This document shows, one piece after another, positions 55,374-64,000 of a DNA stretch of 64,000 nucleotides. Both the position numbers and the translations under genes were made by a program. Location of the stretch: positions 402,555-466,554 of the forward strand of contig NW_008246085.1 in the NCBI RefSeq assembly GCF_000281045.1, given 5' to 3'. The notes beneath the pieces are model-generated. The model saw only the letters and a list, made by a program, of their open reading frames with translations, had not been told where the DNA came from and made no database searches. Origin of the DNA: Saprolegnia diclina VS20 (Eukaryota > Oomycota > Saprolegniomycetes > Saprolegniales > Saprolegniaceae). Positions within the stretch are counted from its first letter, which is position 1, and each line of letters begins with the position of its first letter.

Positions 55374-56900
55374 ATGCACAGCGAGTCGACACCACTGCTA
55401 CCGCCAAGACCTCGCCGCGTGCAACAGCGGTACACCAAGGGTCTCGTGCTCCTCGCTTGCTTTTGCGTGGCGTCATTCGTGCGGTACCGATCGACGTTGT
55501 CGACGCTTGTTGCGTCACCCGGCTTTGACGGCGATCTCCGCACCCGCTGCAGCGTCCATACCCTCACGCAGCGTCTGGACCACTTCCAGTCGACCAACGG
55601 CACGTTCGCGCAGCGCTACTTTGTGTGCAGTGAGTTCTGGGACCAAGACGCCGGGCCCATCTTCTTTTACGCTGGCAACGAAGCCGACGTCGAGTTGTAC
55701 TTGAACTACACGGGGTTAATGTGGGAGTCGGCGCCGTCGTTTCGCGCGCTCCTTGTCTTTGCAGAGCACCGGTACTTTGGCCAATCGATGCCCGTCCGGC
55801 GGGCCAACAGTTCCAACGGCCAGTACGCCGTGCACCTCTCGTCGCAGCAGGCGCTCGCCGACTTTGCCGTTTTGATTGCGCACCTCCGAGAGACGCTACC
55901 GGCGCCGCGGTCACCCTTTGTGGCCTTTGGCGGGTCGTACGGCGGTATGCTTGCGGCGTGGCTGCGGCTCAAGTACCCACACTTGGTCGCGGGCGCGATT
56001 GCTGCATCGGCACCGATGCGGTCGTTCCTGGGCATGGACCCGCCCATGGACTTGGCGTCCTTTGCGCGCGTCGTGACGCACGATGCTAGTGAGGCCGCGG
56101 GCGCACCGCCGCAATGCGCCGCCAACATTCGTGCGTCCTGGGACCACCTCTTTGCGCTCGGTGGCACCGTCGACGGCCGTGCAAAGCTCGCAAAAGTCTT
56201 CCGCCTCTGCCCCGGACGGGACCTCGATGCCCCGGGGCGCGTCAACGACCTCGCCACTTGGGCCAAAGAAGCGTACGAGAACATGGCCATGGGCAACTAC
56301 CCGTATCCGACGTCGTACATCACGGGTGGCGATCGCACACTTCCGGCCTTTCCTATGCGCGCCGCGTGCGTCGCCTTTAGCGGTCTCTTGGAGTCGGCAG
56401 ACGATTTTCTTCATGCGTTGAAGCAGAGCATCGACGTGTACTACAACACGACGGGCGCGACTTCGTGCTACGCGTTTGATGACGACGAGAGTCTCGATTA
56501 CTGGGACTACCTCAACTGCGCCGACATGTACACGCCGCTCGACCAGAACGGCGTCACCGATATGTTTTGGCCCGAGCTGCACAACGCGTCGACCGATGAC
56601 GCGGCGTGCGTCGCCAATTGGGGCGTGCACGTGCGACCGTTCTGGCCGTCGATCGTGTTTGGCGGCACTGATGCGTTCCGGCAGTCGAGCAATATTGTCT
56701 TCAGCAACGGCGACTTGGACCCGTGGTACCCCACCGGTTTCACAAAGTCCTTGAGCGACTCGGTCGTGGCGCTTCTCATCCACAACGGCGCGCACCACCT
56801 CGACCTCATGTTTAGTCATCCGCTCGACTCGCACGCGCTTCGACGCGCCCGGGACACGGAGCGCGAGCACATCCGCCGGTGGGTGACCAAGTCTCCGTGA
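55374..56900 (+). CDS. S28 serine carboxypeptidase, second copy
   Basis: Single exon, 508 aa, paralogue of the gene at 2903-4516; about half of the aligned residues are identical, with stretches such as FVCSEFW, GNEADVELYLN and FAEHRYFG shared. The catalytic triad is visible as Ser188 in GGSYGG, Asp449 in SNGDLDPW and His474/475 in GAHHLDL. The N-terminus MHSESTPLLPP is followed by a hydrophobic anchor (~23-34), and ESTPLL again fits the acidic dileucine sorting rule. The two genes lie on the same strand 51 kb apart. Expected activity: release of residues after proline in an acidic vacuole. Confidence 0.94.
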   Translation: MHSESTPLLPPRPRRVQQRYTKGLVLLACFCVASFVRYRSTLSTLVASPGFDGDLRTRCSVHTLTQRLDHFQSTNGTFAQRYFVCSEFWDQDAGPIFFYAGNEADVELYLNYTGLMWESAPSFRALLVFAEHRYFGQSMPVRRANSSNGQYAVHLSSQQALADFAVLIAHLRETLPAPRSPFVAFGGSYGGMLAAWLRLKYPHLVAGAIAASAPMRSFLGMDPPMDLASFARVVTHDASEAAGAPPQCAANIRASWDHLFALGGTVDGRAKLAKVFRLCPGRDLDAPGRVNDLATWAKEAYENMAMGNYPYPTSYITGGDRTLPAFPMRAACVAFSGLLESADDFLHALKQSIDVYYNTTGATSCYAFDDDESLDYWDYLNCADMYTPLDQNGVTDMFWPELHNASTDDAACVANWGVHVRPFWPSIVFGGTDAFRQSSNIVFSNGDLDPWYPTGFTKSLSDSVVALLIHNGAHHLDLMFSHPLDSHALRRARDTEREHIRRWVTKSP

Positions 56901-57053
56901 GAAGATCGCGGGTAGGTTATAGTCGATGCATCCATTGGCTAATAAAAACATGATACGTCCATTTTATTGGTCATATGGCATTTGTTTTGGCCAATGTGTG
57001 TCAACAATCGCCCCTCAAAAGATTGCCGCTGGGTTGCGTTCCAGTCAGCGAAA

Positions 57054-57869
57054 ATGACACATGCCACCAGCACCGAGATCTCGCCGAGCGGCGTCCATGT
57101 GAAGCTCTCGCCCGCGTGGAGCGCGGAGCTCAGCACCTTGCTCCCCCTCATTTTGACGTACGCTGGGTCCGCTACTGACGTCTACCGCAGCCCAGTCTAT
57201 GTGTGCAAGGAGTGGCTCGCAGCCGCAGACTCGAGCGAGTACTGGCTAGGCGTCGCCGCGTCGCTTCTGAATGGCAACGACACGTCACGTCTGGTCGCAA
57301 CAGCTACGTCGCCCAAGCGCTTCGTCATCGACTATCTTTCAGAGCAGCTCAAGTCGACGGAATGGGACGTCGACCGCAATTTGGTGGTTGAGTACCGCGA
57401 CAACACCAGCGACGACATGACGAGCCCCGAGGGTCCACACTGCCACAACCTCGTTGGCTCGCGCGCGCCTCCTTGCATTCAGCGCTGCTATGCGTCGTCG
57501 CACTTTTGGTGCCGCCTCGCACAGACCTTTCCGAAACCTCCGTCGTCGCTGCCATTTCTGCAGATCCAGCTCTGCACTGCTCCGCGCTTCGACCAAAACG
57601 TACGCTGGCAGCTAATTCTACGCAGCCATCCATCCACCACCGTCCTCTTTGTCGAGGATTTTTATCACGCGGCGGGGATCCTGTGGAGTCACACCACGCG
57701 CTGCGTGAGCCTCGAGGACGTCGAAGCCATGGACACCCACCTCGTTCTTGAGTGGCTCGGACGCGACACGTCGTCGTGGGCAGGACACTACGGCGCAAAG
57801 GTCGCAAACATATCGGCCAAGTACCTTGTGCATCCCGTGCCCGATGCCACCGTCGTTCTCAACTACTAA
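57054..57869 (+). CDS. F-box-like protein, tandem copy 1
   Basis: Single exon, 271 aa. The frame extends upstream to 56967 without ATG support at that point; ATG 57054 (MTHATS) matches the start of the neighbouring paralogue. Residues ~20-65 resemble an F-box (LLPLILTYAGSATDVYRSPVYVCKEWLAAADSSEYW), the SKP1-binding motif of SCF ubiquitin ligases. The rest is a ~200-residue domain of mixed strands with conserved FDQNVRWQLILRS and YGAKVANISAK blocks that I do not recognise; it is probably the substrate-recognition part. CCAAT/ATTGG boxes lie at 56966 and 56991. Confidence 0.65.
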   Translation: MTHATSTEISPSGVHVKLSPAWSAELSTLLPLILTYAGSATDVYRSPVYVCKEWLAAADSSEYWLGVAASLLNGNDTSRLVATATSPKRFVIDYLSEQLKSTEWDVDRNLVVEYRDNTSDDMTSPEGPHCHNLVGSRAPPCIQRCYASSHFWCRLAQTFPKPPSSLPFLQIQLCTAPRFDQNVRWQLILRSHPSTTVLFVEDFYHAAGILWSHTTRCVSLEDVEAMDTHLVLEWLGRDTSSWAGHYGAKVANISAKYLVHPVPDATVVLNY

Positions 57870-58111
57870 GCCTCTAAGCTTCGCTGTCCAAGCCCCAAGA
57901 GGGTGAAGATGCTCGAATTAGCTATCTACTAGAGTACTCGTACCGCCCTACTAGTATGCATCAAAATGTGCTTGTACCTCTTGGCTACGTCACGATTCGA
58001 GCGTCCGCAAAGCGTTGGAACTCAAGTTGGTCGAATGGCTTCATCGTCGCCAACCGGGTCGCTGTTTCATTGGTCCACGGGCCGTACTGCGTTTTGATTG
58101 ATCGGTTTTAG

Positions 58112-58116
58112 CCAAT
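58112..58116 (+). promoter_or_regulatory. CCAAT box upstream of F-box copy 2
   Basis: TTTTAGCCAATGGG, 39 bp before the ATG at 58151, with a second ATTGG at 58069. Confidence 0.45.
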
Positions 58117-58150
58117 GGGACGGCAGTAATCGATTGCACCAGATCGAGCA

Positions 58151-58951
58151 ATGCAAACAGCCTCGTCAAACCATGCTGCGCGCGTAGCGCTGCCACACGC
58201 TTGGAGCGCAGCGTTGAGCAGCTTGCTTCCAATCATCTTGACATACGTTGGATCGGCTGCCGACGTCTATCGCGTGTCCGTGTACGTCTGCAAGGACTGG
58301 CACGCAGCCGCCGAGTCGAGTGCCTTTTGGACCAACATCGCTGTGTCGCTTGCGATGTGCCATGAGGTCGTGCCCATCGTCGCGGTGGCGGCGCCGCCCA
58401 AGTGCTTTGTCATCGACCACCTCTTTGAGCTCCTCAAGACGACGCAGTGGGACGTCGACCCGAATTTACTCGAAGAGCATCGTGTCGACGACCACGACGA
58501 GTGGGCCGATGGTCTTGGACGCGCGCACAACCTCGGTGGCACATGCGCACCGCCTTCGATTCAGCGCTGCTACACGTCAACACATTATTGGTGTAGCCTT
58601 GCACAGACGTTTGCTCGGCCACCGCCGTCGCTCCCATATCTGCAGGTCCAGCTCAGCACCGCCGCGCGCTTTGACCAGGCTGTGCGCTGGACGCTCGTGC
58701 TACGAAGCCTTCCTTCCGAAGAGGTTCTCTTCGAAGAGCTGTTTTGCCAGGCAGCAGGAACTCACTGGCGCCAGACCATACGCTGCGTGAGCCTCGCAGC
58801 CATGCCCACTGACGACACCCACCTCCAGCTCGAATGGCGAGGACGCGACACGAGGTACTGGCGAGGATACTACGGGGCAAAGGTTGCCAACGTCTCGGCC
58901 AAAAGTCTCGTACGTCCACTGGCCAATGCATCTTGTACTCTCGAATCTTAA
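58151..58951 (+). CDS. F-box-like protein, tandem copy 2
   Basis: Single exon, 266 aa, 281 bp downstream of copy 1 on the same strand. More than half of the residues are identical, including DVYR.SVYVCK.W in the F-box-like region, IQRCY.S.HFWC/HYWC, FDQ.VRW.L.LRS and YGAKVAN.SAK. The N-terminus and the C-terminal dozen residues are the least conserved. The arrangement points to local tandem duplication, with divergence in the middle acidic segment (DDHDEWADG versus SDDMTSPEG). Same inferred role as a substrate adaptor of an SCF ligase. Confidence 0.65.
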   Translation: MQTASSNHAARVALPHAWSAALSSLLPIILTYVGSAADVYRVSVYVCKDWHAAAESSAFWTNIAVSLAMCHEVVPIVAVAAPPKCFVIDHLFELLKTTQWDVDPNLLEEHRVDDHDEWADGLGRAHNLGGTCAPPSIQRCYTSTHYWCSLAQTFARPPPSLPYLQVQLSTAARFDQAVRWTLVLRSLPSEEVLFEELFCQAAGTHWRQTIRCVSLAAMPTDDTHLQLEWRGRDTRYWRGYYGAKVANVSAKSLVRPLANASCTLES

Positions 58952-59302
58952 GCAACCAATGACATGTACACTTGCGGTCGCGTCATCTCGTGTATACCGC
59001 CGGCAGCGCAGTGTATGTGCGTAGAAGAAAAATCTCGGCCTCTCGCGTCATAATGTCCCAACGTGATTTCACTTGTTACATATCGTCCGCGCTCGATCGA
59101 CACCTCTTGTCGGCTCTACATGAAGAGTGGCGTGCGATGCGTGGCCGCGATACTTTGATACTAGTCTTGCCCACACTCGACCTCGCAGCGTGTAGAGCGC
59201 AGCAGATCGTCTTTACAAGATAAACAAATGCGCCAAGTCGCGCCTCACCTACTGCACTGCGGCCAGAGTACTAGAAACACAACACCGAACACGCTGTACT
59301 GC
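58952..59302. other. Spacer between F-box copy 2 and the HAT-repeat gene
   Basis: About 350 bp between convergent genes. A 57-codon frame from 59053 has no recognisable feature. Nothing else is seen. Confidence 0.45.
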
Positions 59303-61785
59303 TTATGCCTCGGCGCTCTCTGTCGTAGCCGGCGGTTCGAGCTCGCGCAAGCGGGCTTCGACACTCGCGACGCGCTCGGCGGGGCAAATGAGCGTGAGAA
59401 GGCGCAGCTGCTTGACGGCTTCGTCCACGCGGCCGATTTGCACGAGGAACTCGGCGAGGTACTCGTACGTCGCGGGATTGCGCTCGTGGAGGCGAATCGA
59501 CTCTTTGAACGCAATCATGGCGTTCTGGTAGTCGCCGAGCGCGGCGTGGGCGCGGCCGTACGTGCACAGAAGGATGCTCCAGCTCATGTGGTCGTGCGTC
59601 GGGATGAGCTACAAGCACCAGCCGATGAGCGCTCCTTCACAGTCCGTATCCGCACCTTGAGTGCGCTTTCAATGAGGTTCTTGGCCTTCTCGGGGTGGTG
59701 CGGCATCTCAACAAGAGCGCTACACAGCGCAGATCTCATTTTTCGAGTCAAAAGTGACGACATTGTACCGGAGGTTCCACGTCGCCGCCCGCTTCTTGTC
59801 GACTTTGAGGGCGGCCGTGCATGCGTCCCGAGCCCGCTTTGTGTTTTTTGCGCGACGCTCGATCTTGGCCAACGTCGTGAGCAGCATGACTCGGTTACTG
59901 CACTGCTGCGTCGCTAAATGCTTTTGCATAAAATCGATTCGACAGGATAAGAGCCATCCGTACCAAGGTCCAAGACAACGCGGGCCGACTCGATGTTGCC
60001 CCGCTTGGCCTCCATCTTGGCCAACGAGCACCAGTAGCTCGCCGACCACGGCGAGAGGTGCGTCGCCTAGCAACGCGCAGGAAGCGACGCGTCAGGTAGA
60101 TAAAGCCGTACCTTTTCATAGTACTCCTTGGCCCGATCGACATCGCCGTGCTTCTCTTCCAGAATGCCCCAGTTCTAGTCGTTTCTAGTTAGTCGATTGG
60201 ACGCACAAGAGGTCGTCGGCGTACGTGCCACAGCTGCGCATTGTCCGGAACCATGGCGACACCGGTCGAAAACGTCTCGCGCGCGTCCTCGAGACCGTGT
60301 TGGGCGTCCGTGCGAAGATGAAAGTACGCCAGCGACTAGGATCCATATGCACTCGAGATATGGACACGACGCATTCTACCGTGATGTTGGAGATGCTTCC
60401 CGGGTTGTGCTTGAGCACGGTATGGTAGATTTTAAGCGCCGCGCCGTGGTTGCCAAGACCGTCTTCAAACTGCGCAAATGCATTGTACGCGCGCTCGTCG
60501 ATCGAGGACAACTTGGTGTCTACATGCACGCCACGTAAGCTGGTGTCAGCGCAATAGAAGCACCGACATTCGCGGAAGGCGTCGCGGGCGCCCTCGACAT
60601 CGCCGAGCTTGGCGAGGCTCATCGCACGCAACATAAACTGCTTCTTGTCGTACGGTGCCGACTCGAGGCCTTGGTCCAAGACGACGACCGCCTCGCCGTA
60701 AAAGCCGCGTTCGTACTCGAGCTGGGCCCACGCCTACGTCGAGTCGTCGATCAGTATCAAGTTGATACAACGCATACACCGTACGTGGAACACTTGAGGC
60801 GTGCAGAGCGCCATTTGCGTCGCTTGCGTGAAGAGCTGGCGCGCGAGCTTCATGTGGCCGTGCCGGCCCTCAAAGAGCGCGTAGGCCTACGCCACATGAG
60901 AATGCAAGTTGCCATCGCACACGCACCTCGGCCAGGTGAATGTCGTCCGGAAACTTCTTCTTGTAAGCGACAAAGAGCTTTCTGCGCTCCTGCGTTCAAA
61001 GCCGGTCGAGAGTCGGATGTCTACCTGGCTTTGTCCGTGTTGCCGCTGCGATCTTCGACCAAGGCCAAGCCTACGCTGCATCTTTGAGCATCGCGCGACC
61101 GAGGGATCGAGGTCGCACCGAGACCGGCCATCGCGGTCTGCGTCGTCTTGCCGGCGTCGGCCGCAATGATGACGTTGAAGAGGCGGCGTGCTTCGTTGAA
61201 GTTTTCAATGTCGCCTTCCATCGTCGCCCACGACTGCCAGAGACTCGCGCTGAAGCAGATTTTGGACGCCTTGGTGAAGATCTTGCGCGCCAGCATGACC
61301 TTGCCGTCGCGCCACTCCTACGCTCACACGTCGCCTGTGAGGACAACACGCACATTGCGATGGCGACGTACCATGGTCGCCCACTTGTTCCACATCTCCA
61401 TGTCGTGGTAGTAATGGTGCTGGAGCACATTGCGGAAGAGCCGCCGGGCGCCATTGATATCGAGGCGGATGAGCGCCTGCAACGTCATCTCGTTCGCCGC
61501 GACATGGTCGCTCTGGAAGCCTTCGAGATGGTCGCGCTCGGGCTCCCACTCGCCTGTTTCTTCGCTGTACGAACCAAAGTAGCTACCCGTGGCCGGCGGC
61601 GCCGCCGACGAAAAGGCCGGCCGCGACTGCGACAGCCAGCGCTGCTGCTGGTACATGGTCTTGATGCTCGAGACGCGGTGCGTCTGCTTCCACGTTGCCA
61701 GCACGAGCGACTGCGACCGCAGCACCGTCGCGCCCGAGAGGCGAAGCGTTTGGGGGCGCAGGACCCGTCGATGAAAGGCCAGCAT
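59303..61785 (-). CDS. Organellar HAT/TPR-repeat protein, HCF107/Mbb1-like
   Basis: Thirteen exons: 61785-61372, 61317-61119, 61070-61025, 60981-60927, 60886-60794, 60733-60568, 60519-60380, 60335-60225, 60174-60112, 60066-59964, 59913-59769, 59719-59656, 59608-59303 (634 aa). From ATG 61785 the N-terminus is arginine/serine-rich and free of acidic residues (MLAFHRRVLRPQTLRLSG...), a likely mitochondrial presequence; an in-frame ATG at 61863 is the alternative. The remainder is a chain of half-a-TPR units (WNKWATM, WATMEGDIENFNEARRLFNV, LFEGRHGHMKLARQLF, WGILEEKHGDVDRAKEYYEK, LAKMEAKRGNIESARVVL), ending in more TPR-like repeats. HAT arrays of this type in HCF107/Mbb1 bind organellar mRNAs. 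Intron 2 has two possible donors, and intron 6 (60567-60520) is optional because the frame also reads through. Confidence 0.82.
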
Positions 61786-62468
61786 TTGGCTTGGAACGCG
61801 TCCGAGCAACACCGATTGCGAGTGCCAATCGGCCCGCTTTTTTAAAACGTCGCGCAGATCCATACAAACATCCAGTATACATTTTATTTGATATGTCCAG
61901 CTTCGAACTTCGGTTTGCAAGCCGCCACAAGCTCGAGCGTCGCATCCATGATGATGGGCTGGAGGCCACCAAGCTTAGCACGCTGCGGCGTTGCAGCCGC
62001 CATCTAGGACGCACGAGGGCGCAGCGAAGACAAACCATTCTCCACACGTCACCTTGATGCCCGATAAACCGCTCGGAGCGCCCGTTCAATCTGGTGCCGG
62101 GCAAACGACCGTCGTGGCGTGCGATGGTGACGATCGTCGCTCTGTAGCTCAATATGAATGCAACAGACGACGTGCAGAGGCTCACCTCCAACGTCTTGAG
62201 TCCGCGCCCGTACAACTTCTTAGTTGAAGTTCTCAACACCATGGCAAAACCTGCGTGCGACGACCAAACTCGCAATCGATCTGCTCAAGCAGCGCGGTCG
62301 AGCTGCTTCGTATTGTTGCAGAAGCGACGGACATCGAGGGATCGCGAGCGAGCTCCTTGGCATCGAAAATAGCATACGTCTCCAGGTCTTCAGGCTTCAG
62401 GAAGGCAACTCCAACTTCGATTTGTTGTCTTCGATTTTTTGCTGGCAACGTGCAACACGACGATGCAG
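61786..62468. other. Divergent region, probable 5' exons of the RPA1-like gene
   Basis: An ATG at 61893 opens a frame MSSFELRFASRHKLERR on the plus strand, and protein-like segments recur up to 62460 in changing frames (for example IASELLGIENSIRLQ), as expected of short exons. I could not settle the splice sites, so only the downstream exons are annotated. Confidence 0.35.
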
Positions 62469-63273
62469 GCCAACTTGGTGCCAAGCGCGCTCATCGAGCG
62501 GGCCGATACGAAGAAGATGCTGTACGACCAAGCACTCGACGGCGCAGGAAGCTTCATCTTGGGCTAGGTACCGCGCCTGTGGGCTCTGCAAGCGAGTGGT
62601 GCCGGGCGACCAGCGTACGTCGACTTTCACCAGCACGAGGCTCGGACAGGCAGCGTAGGACCGTACTGCCGCTTTTGCAACGTTTCGCTGCACGAGACGA
62701 CCCAAGTGATCTGGAGGTACAAGCTCGTGGTACCTCTTTTGTATGCACGTCGCTGTGGCTCAGGCGTACGATAGCTCAGTTGCGCGATTGGCATGACGCT
62801 CCTCAACGTTATCCTTTTTGACGAAGGTACGCGAATGATCTCGACCTGTCGATGAGTCCATGGGTGTAGTTGCTGAGGTGTTTCTTGGTGCGCCGGCCAG
62901 CCGCTATGCCAAAGTCCTCGCCTGCAACGTACGCGCGTCTCTGACATCGACTGTCGTAGCTACGGGAGAAGCTGCCGTCGCTTGATGCAGCGGTGGCCGA
63001 GACGCTCGAAGGGTCCCTTGTCGAGATGACGCTGCAGGTTGGTCTTCGCGTCGGGCCTTGGCTTGACGCAGGTGGACAAATAGGAGAGCGCGGTCAACTC
63101 CGCCACCGGATACGAGGTAACACGAGCAGCATTTATGTGAGCCCATGCGCATATCAATGAGCTAGCGAGAGCCCAAGGCCGTTCGCATTGCGTGGTATGG
63201 GTCCGCCGACGCGACGCCGCTGCTCACGCGTGTCCTCCAGCGCCACTACAAGGACAACAACGTCGCGCTCTAG
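62469..63273 (+). CDS. RPA1 DBD-C-like zinc-ribbon/OB-fold protein (3' exons)
   Basis: Readable exons: 62469-62521, 62568-62614, 62659-62729, 62775-62826, 62870-62928, 62960-63116, 63170-63273; the 5' part is unresolved. The translation runs YRACGLCKRVV, RPYCRFC, WRYKLVLSCAIG, VILFDEVAEVFLGAPASRYAKV, then VEMTLQVGLRVG and a terminal IAWYGSADATPLL. The pattern C-x2-C-x12-C-x2-C followed by KYxL-strands and FxExAExxLG matches the third ssDNA-binding domain of replication protein A (RPA1), whose own zinc ribbon has the same position. It could be an RPA1 paralogue or another RPA-like ssDNA-binding repair factor. Intron 62929-62959 is only 31 nt, and the last acceptor (GCGAG) is atypical, so exon edges there are tentative. 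Confidence 0.55.
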
Positions 63274-63359
63274 TCGCTACCTTAGTTGCTTTGAGTAAAG
63301 ACCTTGCTCTTCTTCTGCATTCGCATGACGACAGGGGTCGGTCGCTATATATTTATAGC

Positions 63360-64000
63360 ATGGTCGTCTTGGACATTGAGAAGCGCGAGGTGCACGCGCT
63401 CTGTGACCTCTTCCACGCCCTCGACGGTAGCTTCGCGTGTGGCGTCGGGTGGCTCATCGTATCGCAGGCTCGCGCTGGCGGCGCAAAGACGGGTGGCTCA
63501 AGCTGGACCGAACGCAAGAGCTCGCGTCGGGCGTTGGGCTCGACTGGTTTGGCACCAAGTGGGACAAAGGGCGGCTCGTCGCGCTCGACCTCAGTCGCAA
63601 CGACCTCCGCGGGTCGCTGCCCGACCTCTTTGGGGCGTTCAAGAAGCTCCGGTCGCTTCAGCTGCGGGACAACCCGCGGCTCCGCGGTCTCATTTTCTCC
63701 GTGCCATGTCAAAATTCCCACACAAGATGTCCGAATAGGCCGACTGCCGCCGTCGCTCTATGCGCTCAAGCGACTCCAGCTCGTGTACGTCGATGGCACG
63801 CAGCTTGTGCACGTCGTCCCACCTGCGCTGGCGCACAACCTCCACGTGACCCAGTACAAGGCGGACGCGATCGCGACAATTCGCTTCCATACGCCCGGCC
63901 CATGCCAGTGGATGGTCGACATCTCCGAGCAGGAAATGTTTTTGGTGGCCGCCAAGCTCGAGGCGGCTAGGCAGCCACCGCGACCGCGCGCCATCGAGCG
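63360..64000 (+). CDS. Leucine-rich-repeat protein, 5' part (runs off the window)
   Basis: Exons 63360-63426, 63468-63686 and 63739 to the right edge; no stop is reached. It begins MVVLDIEKREVHALCDLFHALDG, an LRR N-terminal cap of the plant receptor type (ALxxLxxALxGxxWxxKxGW), here read across the intron as ALDGSRWRRKDGW. LRRs follow (LVALDLSRNDLRGSLPDLFGAFKKLRSLQLRDNPRLRGRLP). There is no signal peptide before the cap. The last visible region (ATIRFHTPGPCQWMVDISEQEMFLVAAKLE) leaves the LRR pattern. An AT-rich TATATATTTATAG stretch ends 1-2 bases before the ATG, so the true start may lie elsewhere. Confidence 0.7.
   Translation, partial: MVVLDIEKREVHALCDLFHALDGSFACGVGWLIVSQARAGGAKTGGSSWTERKSSRRALGSTGLAPSGTKGGSSRSTSVATTSAGRCPTSLGRSRSSGRFSCGTTRGSAVSFSPCHVKIPTQDVRIGRLPPSLYALKRLQLVYVDGTQLVHVVPPALAHNLHVTQYKADAIATIRFHTPGPCQWMVDISEQEMFLVAAKLEAARQPPRPRAIE

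Overview
The window looks like nuclear DNA of an oomycete, probably a member of the Saprolegniales (inference). The grounds are GC-rich and densely packed genes, very short introns (mostly 40-55 nt, typically GTACG... or GTGCG... donors and TAG or CAG acceptors), and oomycete-type architectures such as a myosin with ankyrin repeats and a FYVE finger. I see no rRNA, tRNA, CRISPR array or intact mobile element. Gene models were built by reading splice sites by eye. Reading phase closes across every exon of the models given with exon lists, unless stated otherwise.

Layout. 0.8-4.5 kb: a four-PDZ protein (+) and an S28 serine carboxypeptidase (+). 4.6-9.9 kb: SEC24 (-) and ribosomal protein eS6 (-). 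11.7-14.1 kb: a cytochrome c heme lyase carrying an extra C-terminal twin-CX9C domain (+) and a membrane protein with a thioredoxin-like domain (-). 15.1-19.4 kb: glucose-6-phosphate dehydrogenase (+) and a BAR-PH-ArfGAP-ankyrin protein (+). 19.4-28.5 kb: two head-to-tail minus-strand genes, a 1,204-aa LRR protein with a new repeat module and a 1,482-aa myosin-IQ-ankyrin-FYVE protein. 30.4-36.1 kb: kinesin-14 (+) and a Ste20-type kinase (-). 36.6-40.9 kb: a helical-repeat protein of unknown function (+) and a dynamin-related GTPase (-). 41.5-45.2 kb: aspartate carbamoyltransferase (+), ribosomal protein eS12 (+) and a DYRK kinase (-). 46.7-52.4 kb: a BMT5-like rRNA methyltransferase (+) and a 20-exon Slo-type potassium channel (-). 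52.4-54 kb: an intergenic stretch with a long fold-back repeat. 54-57 kb: a small secreted cysteine-rich ankyrin protein (-) sharing a promoter region with a second S28 carboxypeptidase (+). 57-59 kb: two tandem F-box-like paralogues (+). 59.3-61.8 kb: a predicted mitochondrial HAT/TPR protein (-). 61.9-63.3 kb: an RPA1 DBD-C-like zinc/OB protein (+). 63.4 kb to the right edge: the start of an LRR protein (+).

There is no operon-like logic. Several themes recur: membrane traffic and cytoskeleton (SEC24, ArfGAP, myosin, kinesin, dynamin), organelle biogenesis (heme lyase, HAT protein), two likely vacuolar peptidases with matching sorting motifs, and convergent pairs separated by only 28-110 bp. 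CCAAT boxes lie within about 100 bp of many start codons.

The observations most worth checking are the heme lyase-CHCH fusion, the secreted cysteine-rich ankyrin protein, the LRR protein with its repeat module and two GC-AG introns, and the 101-bp-arm fold-back.
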